Shown: positions 32,518 to 43,215 of the stretch, piece after piece
How the letters are laid out: every line of letters begins with the position of its first letter
Position numbering within the stretch: the first letter of the stretch is position 1
Assembly: GCF_030523955.1 (NCBI RefSeq)
Contig: NZ_JAUNHL010000001.1
Span: 1-64,000, forward strand
Direction: 5' to 3'
Source: Neisseria sp.
GTDB taxonomy: Bacteria > Pseudomonadota > Gammaproteobacteria > Burkholderiales > Neisseriaceae
DNA length: 64,000 nucleotides
The notes under the pieces: generated by a model
Told to the model about the DNA's origin: nothing
Seen by the model: the letters and a program-made list of their open reading frames with translations, nothing else
The model's database searches: none
Made by a program: the position numbers and the translations under genes

Positions 32518-33339
32518 TTACACCTGATTCCACATGGTGAAATACAGAATAATCACGATGCCCAACACGATGCGGTACCAACCGAAAACTTTAAAGTCGT
32601 GCTTTTTAATATAGGTCATCAGAAATTTGATGGCGATGATGCTGACCAAAAAGCTGGAAATCAGGCCTACGCCCATTACCGCCAACTCTTCACTGGTAAA
32701 GTCCAAGCCATGTTTGGCGATTTTCAGCGCGCTGGCGCCAAACATCACCGGAACCGCCAGAAAGAAGGTAAATTCGGCGGCCACTTCGCGGCGCAACCCC
32801 ATCACCATACCGCCCAAAATGGTAGAGCCGGAGCGGCTGGTACCAGGGAAAACCGCAGCAACCACCTGGAACATACCAATCCAAAACGCATCTTTATACG
32901 TGATTTCCTCCAACGAGTTCACCCGCGGCGTTACTTTTTTATTGTGGTTTTCGATACCGATAAAACCGATACCGAACAAAATCAGCATAATCGCCACCGT
33001 CCAAGGATTGAAGAACAGCGCTTCGATATAATCGTCAAATAACAAGCCGATAACCGCAGCCGGCATACAAGCGGCAAAAATTTTATACCACAACACTTTT
33101 TTTTCCGGCAGCAGGCTCATGCCCGCGCCAAACGGCCAGATTTTATTAAAATACAGCAATACCACCGCCATAATCGCACCCAGCTGAATCACCACCAGGA
33201 ACATATTGACAAAAGAAGGCGACATATTCAGCTGCATAAACTCTTCGAGCAGAATCAAGTGGCCGGTCGAACTGATAGGCAGCCACTCGGTGATGCCCTC
33301 CACGATGCCGAAAAGCACCGCTTTTAAAATTTCACTCAT
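32518..33339 (-). CDS. uppP: Undecaprenyl-diphosphatase UppP (BacA)
   Basis: Recycles undecaprenyl diphosphate to the monophosphate carrier used for peptidoglycan and surface glycans. The 273-residue polytopic membrane protein carries the two signature regions: GIVEGITEWLPISSTGHLIL near the N-terminus (with E17/E21-type residues) and FPGTSRSGSTILGGM near residue 165. ATG at 33339 (MSEILKAVLF) is chosen; the earlier in-frame start adds an unconserved segment. Confidence 0.96.
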   Translation of the reverse strand: MSEILKAVLFGIVEGITEWLPISSTGHLILLEEFMQLNMSPSFVNMFLVVIQLGAIMAVVLLYFNKIWPFGAGMSLLPEKKVLWYKIFAACMPAAVIGLLFDDYIEALFFNPWTVAIMLILFGIGFIGIENHNKKVTPRVNSLEEITYKDAFWIGMFQVVAAVFPGTSRSGSTILGGMVMGLRREVAAEFTFFLAVPVMFGASALKIAKHGLDFTSEELAVMGVGLISSFLVSIIAIKFLMTYIKKHDFKVFGWYRIVLGIVIILYFTMWNQV

Positions 33340-33557
33340 GGGAAAATCTCTTAAATTTAAACAGATAATTGTAATACGGAAAAAAATCAAACCGCAGATT
33401 TTACCTGATTGGGCCTAAACATTCCTGCAAAAAAAGATAAACGGGCAAAATGATGCCGTGCTGGTGATTTCATGCGAAAACATGATAAGCGATAAAAAAC
33501 ATCCGCTTGCATTTGAATGATTAAAAAACAGGCAATCTTGCTGCCTGTTTTGCATGA

Positions 33558-33688
33558 TATAGTCGATTCAAATAAAATGTCTGGTAGAGTGCGGACGTTT
33601 TCGTCCGCTTTTCATGTATGATTCTGGATATTTTGCGGACAAGGACGTCCGCGCTCCAATCTCGGAGTTTTATTTTAAATCCACTATA
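33558..33688. repeat. Correia-like miniature inverted-repeat element (131 bp)
   Basis: Ends TATAGTCGATTCAAATAAAA and its near-complement TTTTATTTTAAATCCACTATA, with TA at each terminus as in Correia elements. The interior contains two internal dyads around GCGGACG...CGTCCGC and is not the typical Correia core, so it may be a separate family. The 33340-33828 gap holds otherwise only DUS copies and no credible gene. Confidence 0.6.
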
Positions 33689-33773
33689 GATGCCTGTCTG
33701 AAACCGGTTTTGCCGTACGGCAAAACAGAATTCATCCAAACACTTTAATAATAACCGGTCGTTTTCTACATAC

Positions 33774-33807
33774 ATTTTTTCAGACAGGCACACGCCTGTC
33801 TGAAAAA
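33774..33807. terminator. Inverted wad-DUS pair after ggt
   Basis: TTTTTTCAGACAGGC and GCCTGTCTGAAAAAA separated by ACAC; it lies 22 bases past the ggt stop. Confidence 0.8.
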
Positions 33808-33828
33808 ACCTAATGGCTGAAACCCGGC

Positions 33829-35592
33829 TTAATCACCCATTACCTTGCCTTCGCGGCGCGGATCGGCGCCGCCTTGCAAGCCCTCAGGCGTAATCACAAT
33901 GCCTTGCACGCCCGAATTCAAATCGCGCACTTCGGTTTTATAACCGATGCCCGCCAAGCTGCCGGCAAAATTGGCCGCCGGTGTGTTTTGCTCCAGTTCG
34001 TAGGTACCGAAACGGTTAATTAAATTGGGATAGCTGATCGCCTGCTGGATGTCCATGCCCCAATCGATGTGCGCCACCAGCGTTTTGGCCACATAGCCGA
34101 TGATGCGGCTGCCGCCGGGCGAACCGACCGCCAGATAAGGTTTGCCATCTTTCAGCACAATGGTCGGCGCCATTGAAGAGCGCGGCCGTTTGCCGCCCTC
34201 CACCCGGTTGGCTACCGGTACGCCGTTTTTCTCCGCTTCGAACGAAAAATCGGTTAATTCGTTGTTGAGCAGATAACCGTTGGCCATCAACGTGGAGCCG
34301 AAAGCATTTTCGATTGATGTGGTCATCGAGAGCACATTACCCGCTGCATCCACCACCACGATATGGCTGGTAGACGGCAGCTCGATGGCCGAGGCCGAAG
34401 CGGTTTTGATACCGGCCACTTCGCCGGCCGACACTTCAGCTAAAGCCTGATCCGTTTGTTTCAACAAGGCGGCGCGCTGTTTCAGATAGGCATTGGATAA
34501 CAAGGCTTGAGCCGGCACTTTAACAAAATCCGGATCGGCGGCATAACGGTCGCGGTCGGCAAACGCCAGACGCGAGGCATCACCGAGCAGGCGCAAGGTT
34601 TGCAACTGATCGGCTTTCAATTGTTCCGGCGCAAACTGGTTGAGTATGCCGACAATCTGGCCGACCGCAATACCGCCCGAGCTGGAGCCGCCCATGCCGC
34701 ACACTTCAAATTCGCGGTAAGCACCGCACACCGGCGTGCGCTCAATCACGCGGTAGCCGGCAAAATCGGCGGCCGAGAGTTTGCCCGGATTGTCTGCGGC
34801 GCCGTTAACCGCTTTCACAATATTGCGCATCGGTTCGCCACGGTAAAACGCCCTGCTGCCTTGTTCGGCCAACAGTTTTACCGAGGCGGCGTAAGCCGGG
34901 TTTTTCAATAAATGTCCTGCCGCCAGCGGCTCGCCGCCGGGCAGGAAATAAGCCGCCGTTTCCGGATAACGCTTAAGCGGCTCCTGATTGGCCTTCACCG
35001 ATTCGGCCATGCGCGGCGATACGGCGAAGCCCTCTGTTGCCAACTGCTCGGCACGGGCAAACAAACCTTTCCACGGCAGCTTGCCGTAGCGTTTGTGCAT
35101 GTCTTCCAACAACAGGGGCACGCCGGGCGTGCCCACTGAGCGGCCGCCGACCACCGCCGTCATGAATTCCAGCGGTTTGCCGTTTGCATCCATAAACAAT
35201 TGCGGCGTAGCCGACTTGGGGGCGGTTTCGCGTGCATCGAAAGTCGTCAACTTTTTGGCCTGGTTGTCCCAATACACCACATAAGCGCCGCCGCCCAAAC
35301 CGGAAGACTGCGGCTCCACCAAACCCAATACCGTTTGAATCGCAATCATCGCATCCACCGCGCTGCCGCCTTGTTTCAACACCTCATAGCCCGCTTCGGT
35401 GGCCAGCGGATTGGCCGAAGCCGCCATAAAACGCGAAGCACGGATCAGTTCTTGACGGGTTAAGCCGCTGCCGCGCTCCGGTGCCGTGGCATCGGCGCCC
35501 TGCGGCGCAGCCGGCGTGCCCGTATCGCTGCTTTTCGGGGTAGAACAGGCTGCCAAAAACGCGGCGGCCAACAAAATGGCAGGATGTTTCAT
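33829..35592 (-). CDS. ggt: Gamma-glutamyltransferase (lipoprotein)
   Basis: Cleaves glutathione and gamma-glutamyl compounds outside the cytoplasm, supplying glutamate and cysteinylglycine. The 587-residue precursor matures by self-cleavage before a Thr; here the nucleophile region is LPSTSHIVVVDAAGNVLSMT. The substrate segments GGGAYVVYWD, RPRSSMAPTIVL and GSPGGSRIIG are present. ATG at 35592 begins a lipoprotein signal (MKHPAILLAAAFLAAC), so the enzyme should be membrane-anchored. Neisseria Ggt is known as such a lipoprotein. It stands alone. Confidence 0.95.
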   Translation of the reverse strand: MKHPAILLAAAFLAACSTPKSSDTGTPAAPQGADATAPERGSGLTRQELIRASRFMAASANPLATEAGYEVLKQGGSAVDAMIAIQTVLGLVEPQSSGLGGGAYVVYWDNQAKKLTTFDARETAPKSATPQLFMDANGKPLEFMTAVVGGRSVGTPGVPLLLEDMHKRYGKLPWKGLFARAEQLATEGFAVSPRMAESVKANQEPLKRYPETAAYFLPGGEPLAAGHLLKNPAYAASVKLLAEQGSRAFYRGEPMRNIVKAVNGAADNPGKLSAADFAGYRVIERTPVCGAYREFEVCGMGGSSSGGIAVGQIVGILNQFAPEQLKADQLQTLRLLGDASRLAFADRDRYAADPDFVKVPAQALLSNAYLKQRAALLKQTDQALAEVSAGEVAGIKTASASAIELPSTSHIVVVDAAGNVLSMTTSIENAFGSTLMANGYLLNNELTDFSFEAEKNGVPVANRVEGGKRPRSSMAPTIVLKDGKPYLAVGSPGGSRIIGYVAKTLVAHIDWGMDIQQAISYPNLINRFGTYELEQNTPAANFAGSLAGIGYKTEVRDLNSGVQGIVITPEGLQGGADPRREGKVMGD

Positions 35593-35859
35593 AACGACTC
35601 TCTTTCTCTCTATCGGGGGTGTTTTCGGATGTTCGCGCAACTTGGCGATAACCGAAAGTTAACCTTTTTTGACCCGAATGAAAAGAGAATAAACTCAGCC
35701 AATGCCCGCCGAATGCAAAACCTGTGCCCGAAGCCTCACGATTGAGTTTATCAATCACGACTATTCAGTCCGGCAGATTTGCTTTATCATTTCCAAGGTA
35801 AGCATTTCGGCAAAATCTGCCGCATCCTGTTTTTTTTCAAACCCATCAAGGAGAACTCC

Positions 35860-36474
35860 ATGGCCGTATTGGTAGATAAAAAAGCCCCGTTTTTCCACGA
35901 CGACAAAACCTTCTCAGCCGTTTTGGGCGACGGCAGCATTGTTGAGAACTTCAGTTTCCAAAACGCGGCAAAAGGCAAATACGCGGTCGTATTCTTCTAC
36001 CCGCTGGACTTTACCTTCGTATGCCCGTCTGAAATCATCGCCTTCAACAACCGTTTGGAAGAATTCCAAAAACGCAATGTCGAAGTAATCGCCGTTTCCA
36101 TCGACAGCCACTTCACCCATGCCGCATGGCGCAACACTCCGGTGAACCAAGGCGGTATCGGTCCGGTCGGTTTCCCGATGGTGGCCGACATCAGCCACGA
36201 AATCGCCAAAGCCTACGACGTTGAAAGCAGCGGCGGCGTGGCTTTCCGCGGCTCCTTCCTGATCGACAAAGACGGCGTGGTGCAACACCAAGTGGTTAAC
36301 AACCTGCCGTTGGGCCGCAACGTAGACGAGATGCTGCGCATGGTAGACGCGCTGCAATTCTTCGAAGAAAACGGCGAAGTTTGCCCGGCCGGCTGGCACA
36401 AAGGCGAAAAAGGCATGAAAGCCGACGCCGCCGGCGTTGCCGCTTATCTGGCCGAACAAGCCGACAAACTGTAA
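35860..36474 (+). CDS. Typical 2-Cys peroxiredoxin (AhpC/TSA family)
   Basis: Reduces hydrogen peroxide and alkyl peroxides in the cytosol. The 204-residue product has the peroxidatic cysteine C55 in FYPLDFTFVCPSE and the resolving cysteine C175 in VCPAGWHKGEKGM. The ATG at 35860 (MAVLVDKK) follows AAGGAGAACTCC; the longer frame upstream is rejected. A DUS-hairpin terminator follows the stop. The reducing partner cannot be named from the window. Confidence 0.95.
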   Translation: MAVLVDKKAPFFHDDKTFSAVLGDGSIVENFSFQNAAKGKYAVVFFYPLDFTFVCPSEIIAFNNRLEEFQKRNVEVIAVSIDSHFTHAAWRNTPVNQGGIGPVGFPMVADISHEIAKAYDVESSGGVAFRGSFLIDKDGVVQHQVVNNLPLGRNVDEMLRMVDALQFFEENGEVCPAGWHKGEKGMKADAAGVAAYLAEQADKL

Positions 36475-36484
36475 TTTCGGTTTG

Positions 36485-36518
36485 CTATAGCGAAAAAGTT
36501 AAGTTAACCCGCTATAGC
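36485..36518. repeat. Short Correia terminal-repeat remnant
   Basis: CTATAGCG ... AAGTTAAGTTAACCCGCTATAG: a Correia-type end (compare GCGAAAGTTAAGTTAATCCGCTAT at 53.99 kb) closed by a second TATAG. It looks like an internally deleted element. Confidence 0.55.
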
Positions 36519-36526
36519 AAAACTTA

Positions 36527-36562
36527 AATGCCTGTCTGAAACATTTTTCAGACAGGCATTTT
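36527..36562 (+). terminator. Inverted wad-DUS pair after the peroxiredoxin gene
   Basis: AAATGCCTGTCTGAAA, loop CATT, and complement followed by TTTTG; about 50 bases beyond the stop. Confidence 0.85.
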
Positions 36563-36608
36563 GTTTCGGATTCGATAATCATAAAAAACGGGCAAACCGA
36601 AAAAATTT

Positions 36609-36735
36609 GAGACCTTTGCAAAAAATTTTTTAATCCTGAATTTATTGGTATCTCGTCATACTCGGGCTTGACCCGAGTATCTGCTTTTTCTTCTCGAACA
36701 AACAGATGCTCGGGTCAAGCCCGAGCATGACGGAA
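36609..36735. mobile_element. Partial copy of IS5-type-ended miniature element
   Basis: Begins GAGACCTTTGCAAAAAAT, the terminal word of Neisseria IS1106-like (IS5 family) elements. It contains the imperfect palindromes CATACTCGGGCTTGACCCGA and CTCGGGTCAAGCCCGAGCAT. The right end found in the fuller copy at 46376-46540 is missing; rsgA ends 16 bases further on. Confidence 0.6.
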
Positions 36736-36750
36736 CAGTTACGATATTGC

Positions 36751-37617
36751 TTAACGCGACAAATCGTCGGTCAACTTCTGCAAAAACGCCAACCGCTCCA
36801 GCCTGAGCGTACCGTTTTCCGCCGCCGCCTTCACCGCGCAACCGGGCTCTTGGCGGTGGCTGCAATTATGAAAACGGCACTGCCCCACCAAATGGCGCAT
36901 ATCCGGGAAATAATGCAGCAAATCCGCTGCCTGCAAATGATGCAGGCCGAATTCCTGCAAACCCGGCGAATCAATCAGGCGGGTTTCGCCGTCCAAATCA
37001 TAAAGGCGGGCATGAGTGGTGGTGTGTTTGCCAGAATCGAGCGCGGTAGAGATTTCGCCCACCCGCGCCACTTCGCCGCCCAGCAGCGCATTGGTCAGCG
37101 TCGATTTTCCCATCCCCGACTGGCCGAGAAAAATATTGGTTTCGCCCTGCAAAACCGGTCGCAACGCCGAAACATCGTGCAACGCACTCACTTCCACCAG
37201 CGGATAGCCCAGCGTTTGATAAAACGCCAGTTTCTCGCGCCATTGCGCCGTTTGCGGCAAATCCGCCTTGTTCAATACAATAACCGCGCGGATATCCGCC
37301 GCCTCCGCCGCCAGCAGCGCCCGTTGCAGCAACCATTCGTTAGGAGAAGGCACCGCCGCCAACACGATTAATAACTGGCTGACATTGGCCGCAATCAGCT
37401 TGGATTTCCAAGCATCTTGCCGGTAGAGCAGGCTTGTGCGCGGCAAATAATCCTCAATCACCGCCTGCTCTTGGTTCACTTCATGAATGTGCACAAAATC
37501 ACCGCAAGCAAAATCCACCCGTTTTTTACGGGTGGTGGCATCAAAACAGCGACCCTCGGCGGTACGCACGGTAAAGCGGCGGCCGTAGCTGGCGATAATT
37601 TGGGCGGTGTCGGTCAT
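36751..37617 (-). CDS. rsgA: Ribosome small-subunit biogenesis GTPase RsgA
   Basis: A circularly permuted GTPase that checks late 30S assembly. The 288-residue protein has an OB-fold N-terminus, G4 motif LNKAD near residue 115, then G1 GQSGMGKST near residue 165 and G3 DSPGL. The C-terminal zinc site is CRFHNCSHRQEPGC. ATG at 37617 has upstream spacing consistent with a start. It is convergent with the peroxiredoxin gene across the miniature element. Confidence 0.96.
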   Translation of the reverse strand: MTDTAQIIASYGRRFTVRTAEGRCFDATTRKKRVDFACGDFVHIHEVNQEQAVIEDYLPRTSLLYRQDAWKSKLIAANVSQLLIVLAAVPSPNEWLLQRALLAAEAADIRAVIVLNKADLPQTAQWREKLAFYQTLGYPLVEVSALHDVSALRPVLQGETNIFLGQSGMGKSTLTNALLGGEVARVGEISTALDSGKHTTTHARLYDLDGETRLIDSPGLQEFGLHHLQAADLLHYFPDMRHLVGQCRFHNCSHRQEPGCAVKAAAENGTLRLERLAFLQKLTDDLSR

Positions 37618-38056
37618 GGTAGTGCAGAAAAGGAAAATGTCATTGTACCCGCGCTAAGCCTTTTGTTGTACAAAACTTGGCAATGCAAGAGGAATGCCTG
37701 TCTGAAAAAACATAACCTACTATTTTTTATGATTTTTTAAGTTCCGTTTTGAGGTTTAAAAATTTTTCCAACAGCATAAAATTCTTAAATTTTTATTTTT
37801 TATGCAATTTTCTTAAAAGAAATCAATATGCTTTCATTTGTTATTTCTTTTTTTTAAAGATTCAGATTTCCTTCCCGCTGCCGCTTTATTTGCTTATTTT
37901 AATATCATAAAATATATAAATGTCATTATTTTTTAAATAACAAATCGCGGTTTGATCAGAAAAATGTAACGTTTCCATTCATCATAATCAAGGGGTTATG
38001 CCGGCTGGGGTTTTGTGCCGGAATCTACCAAACAGGTGAAGAAAAGAGGAACTATC
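37618..38056. promoter_or_regulatory. AT-rich 439-bp intergenic region upstream of the RTX gene
   Basis: No credible gene is seen. One wad DUS lies at about 37695. The centre (37730-37970) is very AT-rich with several A and T runs, and probably holds divergent promoters for rsgA and the RTX gene. I could not fix a -35/-10 pair with confidence. Confidence 0.4.
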
Positions 38057-41000
38057 ATGAGCTGGATGATTGATCGTGGAGAATATCTCACCACGAAACT
38101 GCAATATAGCAATACCCATAGTGCCCAATGGTTTATCGAAGGCAATCTTTTAAACAATACGGTGTTATCCGACCCCGCCGAAAGTGTGCGGATTATTTCT
38201 TATTCCGTTAACGGCTATGTACCGGGCAATTATTCTTTTTTAAACTACCCCGCTCGGGGCGTCGATGTAGTGGTTAGAGAAGACGGCAGTTTTTGGGCCA
38301 GAACAGGAAACGACTGGACCGCCCCTTTGGTTATCGATTATGTGATACAGCAAGGCAGCAGCACTTTGGCCTCCCAAGCCGTAATTACCAGCGGGAAGTT
38401 AGCGCAAACGCCCGGCGTATTAGCACCGGTACAATTTGTCGGCAACAACGAAAAAGGTATTTCCGGCCGCGCTTGGGAAGATATGCAAGCCGATAAAACA
38501 CTGCTTGCCTTCTCGGTTAAAACAGCCGACGGCGAAACCTTCGGCCATGAAGCCGGCAGCACCGTCGAACTGGCCGACGGTATTGGCACGCTCGCAATGA
38601 ATAGCGACGGTTCTTTCGTCTTTACGCCAAAAAACGGCTTTACCGGCAAGGTACCCGTTATCACCACCACCGCTCAGGACAACGCCACCGGTGAAATATT
38701 TACCGGCACAATCAATCTGACACAGCAATCGGCCCTGCCCAACGACGGTGAGCGCTCGGTGCTCACGGCCGAACCGCAAGACGGTGTGGGCGCTTTTTAT
38801 ACCGAAAGCATATTCATGGAAACCGGCAATGTGTTGGCCGAAGCCAAGAGTACGCTTGACGGTAATCCGTTCGGCAAACTGGAAGTTACCGAATTCACCT
38901 TCAAAGGCAAAACCTATCAGGTAGGGGAAACTGCCAGCGACAACTCCGATTTGGTAGAAGACTTCACCATCCTGCGCGACGGCACCTATATTTATTACAC
39001 CACCGGCCACGGTGTCGGCACCCATTTTGTCGACTTCACCTTCAACAACGGCAGAAAAACCGGAGTATCCACGCTGGATATCGGTATATTCGAACAGCGC
39101 GACGACCGCAGGGTCGCCCCGGACTATGTGGAACCGTCTTGGGACGATTCGATTTACCCCACCTTCCCGGATGCCGATGAAAGCTTCGAGGTCACCAGCA
39201 GTTATACCTATGGCATGTTGTTGGAGAAACCCTATGGCTTAGTTTTGGACAGACAATCCAAACTAACCGATTTCTCTATCAACGGCATAAAATATAAATT
39301 CGATGAAGAGGCAGCCATCTACGGCCTCGGTACCTTCACGGTAAACCGCAACGGTTATTTCCGTTTGAATCTGGAAGGCCAGCAGATAGCCGGCACCAAA
39401 ATGCCGGATGTGCATTACACCGTTGAAATTAATTCGGAAACCGGCATCAAAACCGATACCTCGGTGGCACGCTTCAATCTGGCCGAGGGCTTAAAGGCGA
39501 CGCCTTATGCCGAAGCCAACAGCAAAGCCAATGCCCAGGCCAAACTTACCCGCACCCATGCACTGGAACACCAGCTGGAAAAAGGTAATCTGCTTGATCA
39601 ATACGATGCGGCCGATAAGCCTTATATCGCCGGTTTCCGCATAGGCAAAACCTATTATGCAAGCAACCAAACCGTTGAGATCGATAATGTTGGCCTGTTT
39701 ACCTTAAACCGCGACGGCAGTTATTACATTAATGCACGCGAATTGCCCAACTTTAAGCGCGGCTGGTCGATTCCGGAAATATCGTTTACCGTATCCAACG
39801 GTTATAAAGCATCTTCTTCTTCGCTGTTTTTACAGGCCGGTAACAAACTGAAAGCCGCCGAGCTGGTACCTTACGATGATAGCGATACGCTGACCTACTA
39901 CGGCAATTACGCGCAAACCTATCTCTTTGACGACAAATCGTTCAAGGTTACCTCGTTTACCCTCAACGGCAAAACCTACCACGCCGGCCAAACCGTTCAA
40001 ACCGATATCGGCAGCTTCGTTATCCACAGCGACGGCCTGCTGAAAGTCAACGGCGCGGCCGCAGCCGAAGAAGCTTACCGCTATCAGGCCAGCTACACGC
40101 TCAGCCGCGGCGGCAAAACCGGCACTTCCATCCTCGATTTCACACTGGATAACAGTCAGAACGATACCGTACGCGATAATCCTGCCAAGCTCGCCACCTT
40201 CAGCGACGGCGACGAAACCTGGCAGGCAGTCAACAACGGTTTAGGCTCGGTATTCACCAATACCGAAAACACGCTCAACGGCAAAGCACTTGCCGGCGAT
40301 TTGTCGGTAACCGGCTTCGTGGTTGACGGCGTGCATTACGCCCCCGATTCAGTGGTTACGCTCAATACCGGCACATTCGAGCTGAAGTCCACCGGCCAGT
40401 TCAGCTTTGTCAGCAACCACACCAACCAATATTATCAGGGCGACATCACTTATACCGTAAGCAACGGCGAACAAACCGATACTTCGGTGCTGAAGTTAAC
40501 CTACGACGGCTTTGAATATTCTTACGGCAGCCTGCAAGCGGAAAACAGCGCCACCCTGCGCGGCAACGATAACACCGCCGTAATGATAGGCGATGTTAAC
40601 CAAGACCGCTCCGGCGACAGCGTCTTATCCGCCGAAACCTTGGGCGTTAATATCGGCAAAGTCGTGTTGATCGGCGACCATTTATATGTGGATGACTTAT
40701 GGGGCAGCGATAGCAACAGAATCCCCTTCGACGGCGAACAATACATCAACAGCCTCGAAGCTGTACGCGACAGCTTGCGTTATGGAGGTAAAAGCTATAC
40801 CGATGCCGATATGGCTGCCTTTATCCAAAACTATAGCTCTTGGGATCTGGCAAAAACCGCTCCGCAAGGCGGTAACGACACCTTAACCGGTGCCGGCGGC
40901 AACGATATCCTGATCGGCGGCAGCGGCAACGACATCCTCACCGGCAAAGGCGGCCAAGATACCTTTATTTTCGGCAACAACAGCGGCCATGATGTCATCA

Positions 41001-41215
41001 CCGACTTCACCAAAGGAGAAGACACCATCACGCTGAACAACCTGCTGGATAACGCCCCGATCGAATGGGATGCCGCTAGCGGCGTACTGACTTTCACCAC
41101 TTCCGTGAATCAAACGAATGGTTACACCCCTACCTATAAAAACAGCGTTACCATCCAAAATGCCTCACCGGATTTAACATTGGATGATTTGTTAAACGGC
41201 GTACCTTCGGTTTAA
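38057..41215 (+). CDS. Large modular RTX protein with tandem Ig-like repeats, probable type I secretion substrate
   Basis: The 1052-residue product has no N-terminal signal peptide. It is built of about seven related modules starting near residues 46, 148, 274, 401, 524, 628 and 748, each with a strand pattern such as [18 protein letters not shown], then [15 protein letters not shown]. From residue 938 three calcium-binding RTX nonapeptides follow ([36 protein letters not shown]) and then a [13 protein letters not shown] C-terminal secretion domain. This architecture fits a surface or released adhesin exported by a type I system, which is not in the window. ATG at 38057 (MSWMIDRG) follows AAGAGGAACTATC. 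It interrupts the sulfate-uptake genes and stands alone between DUS signals. Confidence 0.85.
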   Translation: MSWMIDRGEYLTTKLQYSNTHSAQWFIEGNLLNNTVLSDPAESVRIISYSVNGYVPGNYSFLNYPARGVDVVVREDGSFWARTGNDWTAPLVIDYVIQQGSSTLASQAVITSGKLAQTPGVLAPVQFVGNNEKGISGRAWEDMQADKTLLAFSVKTADGETFGHEAGSTVELADGIGTLAMNSDGSFVFTPKNGFTGKVPVITTTAQDNATGEIFTGTINLTQQSALPNDGERSVLTAEPQDGVGAFYTESIFMETGNVLAEAKSTLDGNPFGKLEVTEFTFKGKTYQVGETASDNSDLVEDFTILRDGTYIYYTTGHGVGTHFVDFTFNNGRKTGVSTLDIGIFEQRDDRRVAPDYVEPSWDDSIYPTFPDADESFEVTSSYTYGMLLEKPYGLVLDRQSKLTDFSINGIKYKFDEEAAIYGLGTFTVNRNGYFRLNLEGQQIAGTKMPDVHYTVEINSETGIKTDTSVARFNLAEGLKATPYAEANSKANAQAKLTRTHALEHQLEKGNLLDQYDAADKPYIAGFRIGKTYYASNQTVEIDNVGLFTLNRDGSYYINARELPNFKRGWSIPEISFTVSNGYKASSSSLFLQAGNKLKAAELVPYDDSDTLTYYGNYAQTYLFDDKSFKVTSFTLNGKTYHAGQTVQTDIGSFVIHSDGLLKVNGAAAAEEAYRYQASYTLSRGGKTGTSILDFTLDNSQNDTVRDNPAKLATFSDGDETWQAVNNGLGSVFTNTENTLNGKALAGDLSVTGFVVDGVHYAPDSVVTLNTGTFELKSTGQFSFVSNHTNQYYQGDITYTVSNGEQTDTSVLKLTYDGFEYSYGSLQAENSATLRGNDNTAVMIGDVNQDRSGDSVLSAETLGVNIGKVVLIGDHLYVDDLWGSDSNRIPFDGEQYINSLEAVRDSLRYGGKSYTDADMAAFIQNYSSWDLAKTAPQGGNDTLTGAGGNDILIGGSGNDILTGKGGQDTFIFGNNSGHDVITDFTKGEDTITLNNLLDNAPIEWDAASGVLTFTTSVNQTNGYTPTYKNSVTIQNASPDLTLDDLLNGVPSV

Positions 41216-41228
41216 ACGCTACATAGGC

Positions 41229-41262
41229 AAATGCCTGTCTGAAAGATTTCAGACAGGCATTT
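41229..41262. terminator. Inverted wad-DUS pair between the RTX gene and cysA
   Basis: AAATGCCTGTCTGAAA, loop GA, and complement; bidirectional terminator between convergent genes. Confidence 0.88.
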
Positions 41263-41281
41263 GAGCGTATTAAGCATTGCA

Positions 41282-42361
41282 TTAAATCGCAAAATCGATC
41301 AACTCGCTCTGGCCGAATACATAAACCTGTTTCGGGCTCAGCAACAATTCGCCACCGACTTTCAACCCCAACTTGGAAGCTTCGCTGGTGGCGAAGCTGA
41401 CACGGATAGGTTCGCCTTTTGGCAGTGGCTGCACGACAAGATGGGTGAGTGCACCGGAAATCTGGATATCGCTAATGCTGGTCTCCAGCATCGGTTTGTC
41501 ACTGTTACCGCTCAAGCGCCATTCGTGCGGGCGCACATAACCGACGGCGGCCTGTTCCTGCCAGCGTCCCTGCTGATCAAGCGGCCAGGTGAAATCCTGA
41601 TAATGCCAAGCACCTTTTTCGATGCGGCCTTCGAAGGCATTGGTTTCGCCGAGGAATTCCGCCACAAAAGCGTTTTTCGGCCGGCGGTAAAGCACGTCGG
41701 CATCACCGGTCTGCTCGATTTTGCCGTGGTTCATCACCACGATTTCATCGGAAACTTCCAGCGCCTCTTCCTGATCGTGGGTCACCAGAATACTGGTTAC
41801 GCCCAATTCATGATGGATTTCGCGCAGCCAAGTACGCAACTCTTTACGCACCTTGGCATCCAATGCGCCGAAAGGCTCGTCCAACAACAGCAGTTTGGGA
41901 TTGACCGCCAGCGCGCGCGCCAGCGCAATCCGTTGGCGCTGGCCGCCGGAGAGCTGGTGCGGATAGGATTTGGCCAGATGTTCCAGCTGCACCAGTTTCA
42001 ACAGATTCATCACTTTTTCGGTGATTTCCCCCTTGCCCGGCCGCTCGCCGCGCGGCAGCACGGTAAGGCCGAAGGCCACGTTGTCGAACACGTTCATGTG
42101 GCGGAACAGGGCGTAGTGCTGGAACACGAAACCGACTTTGCGGTCGCGCACATGCTCGCGGGTAACGTCGCGGCCGTCGAACAGAATGCGGCCGTTATCG
42201 GCGTTTTCCAGCCCGGCGATGATGCGCAGCAGAGTGGTTTTGCCGCAGCCGGAAGGCCCCAACAGCGAAGTGAGCTTGCCGGTGGGCACGTTGAGGTTGA
42301 TATTGTTCAAAGCCTGAAAACTGCCGAAATGCTTGTTCAGGTTTTCAATGGTGATGCTCAT
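41282..42361 (-). CDS. cysA: Sulfate ABC transporter ATPase CysA
   Basis: Energises sulfate and thiosulfate import. The 359-residue ATPase has Walker [12 protein letters not shown] (about 35-45), signature [14 protein letters not shown], Walker [15 protein letters not shown] and a C-terminal regulatory domain. It is the last gene of cysT-cysW-cysA; its start overlaps the cysW stop by four bases. Confidence 0.96.
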   Translation of the reverse strand: MSITIENLNKHFGSFQALNNINLNVPTGKLTSLLGPSGCGKTTLLRIIAGLENADNGRILFDGRDVTREHVRDRKVGFVFQHYALFRHMNVFDNVAFGLTVLPRGERPGKGEITEKVMNLLKLVQLEHLAKSYPHQLSGGQRQRIALARALAVNPKLLLLDEPFGALDAKVRKELRTWLREIHHELGVTSILVTHDQEEALEVSDEIVVMNHGKIEQTGDADVLYRRPKNAFVAEFLGETNAFEGRIEKGAWHYQDFTWPLDQQGRWQEQAAVGYVRPHEWRLSGNSDKPMLETSISDIQISGALTHLVVQPLPKGEPIRVSFATSEASKLGLKVGGELLLSPKQVYVFGQSELIDFAI

Positions 42362-43215
42362 GCGTCTTTCCTTTCGGCAGCGGCCAGTTTGCGCGCCTGG
42401 ATGCGGGTTACGATGTCTTGCAGTACCAGCGTGGCAATCGCCAGCAACGCCAGAATACTGGAGAGGGCGAACGCGCCGACAAATTGATATTCGTTATACA
42501 AAATTTCCACCAATAGCGGGATGGTATTGGTTTCGCCTCTGATGTGGCCGGAAACCACGCTCACCGCACCGAATTCGCCCATCGCGCGGGCATTGGTGAG
42601 GATGATGCCGTAAATCAGCGCCCATTTGATGTTGGGCAGCGTCACCCGCCAAAACATCTGCCAGCCCGAAGCGCCCAAAATCAGCGCCGCCTGCTCTTCG
42701 CTGTCGCCTTGCGACTGCATCAGCGGAATCAGCTCGCGTGCCACAAACGGGAAGGTAACGAACAGCGTCGCCAGAATAATGCCGGGCACCGCGAAAATAA
42801 TCTGAATGCCCTGGCTTTCCAGCCAGCCGCCCAAAGCGGTGTGCGCACCGAACAGCAGCACAAACATCAAACCGGCCACCACCGGCGACACCGAAAACGG
42901 CAAATCGAGCAAAGTGGTAAGCATTTGTTTGCCACGGAAATCGAAGCGGGTCAGCAGCCAGGCCATTGCGATGCCGAGAACGGCATTAACCGGCACCACA
43001 ATCGCAGCGGTAATCAGGGTCAGGCGGATGGCCGACTGCGCTTCGGCATCGACCAAAGAGGCGACGTACAATTCCCAGCCGCCTTTGAGCGCCTCGAAAA
43101 ACACCGCCGCCAAAGGAATCACCAGCATCACCAGCAGAAACAGCAAGGCCACACCGATCAGCAGCCATTGCAGCGAACGCGGTTCGGTAATATTCGGATT
43201 GGTTTTCATGCTCAT
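42358..43215 (-). CDS. cysW: Sulfate ABC transporter permease CysW
   Basis: One of two inner-membrane channel subunits. The 285-residue protein has about six hydrophobic segments, the first being [20 protein letters not shown], and the ATPase-contact loop [22 protein letters not shown] at 43215 overlaps the cysT stop as ATGA; the upstream frame lies inside cysT and is rejected. Confidence 0.95.
   Translation of the reverse strand: MSMKTNPNITEPRSLQWLLIGVALLFLLVMLVIPLAAVFFEALKGGWELYVASLVDAEAQSAIRLTLITAAIVVPVNAVLGIAMAWLLTRFDFRGKQMLTTLLDLPFSVSPVVAGLMFVLLFGAHTALGGWLESQGIQIIFAVPGIILATLFVTFPFVARELIPLMQSQGDSEEQAALILGASGWQMFWRVTLPNIKWALIYGIILTNARAMGEFGAVSVVSGHIRGETNTIPLLVEILYNEYQFVGAFALSSILALLAIATLVLQDIVTRIQARKLAAAERKDA

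Noticed and set aside
33521..33793. 90-codon minus-strand frame between uppP and ggt
   Set aside because: It spans the miniature element and a DUS, has no plausible ribosome-binding site and no family resemblance.
37618..37740. Read-through plus-strand frame from rsgA's antisense into the intergenic region
   Set aside because: Mostly an rsgA shadow followed by a DUS; no coding character.
41261..42487. Long plus-strand reading frame of 408 codons opposite cysA
   Set aside because: It is the antisense shadow of cysA and part of cysW, whose translations match ABC transporter families fully. The antisense translation resembles no protein I know.
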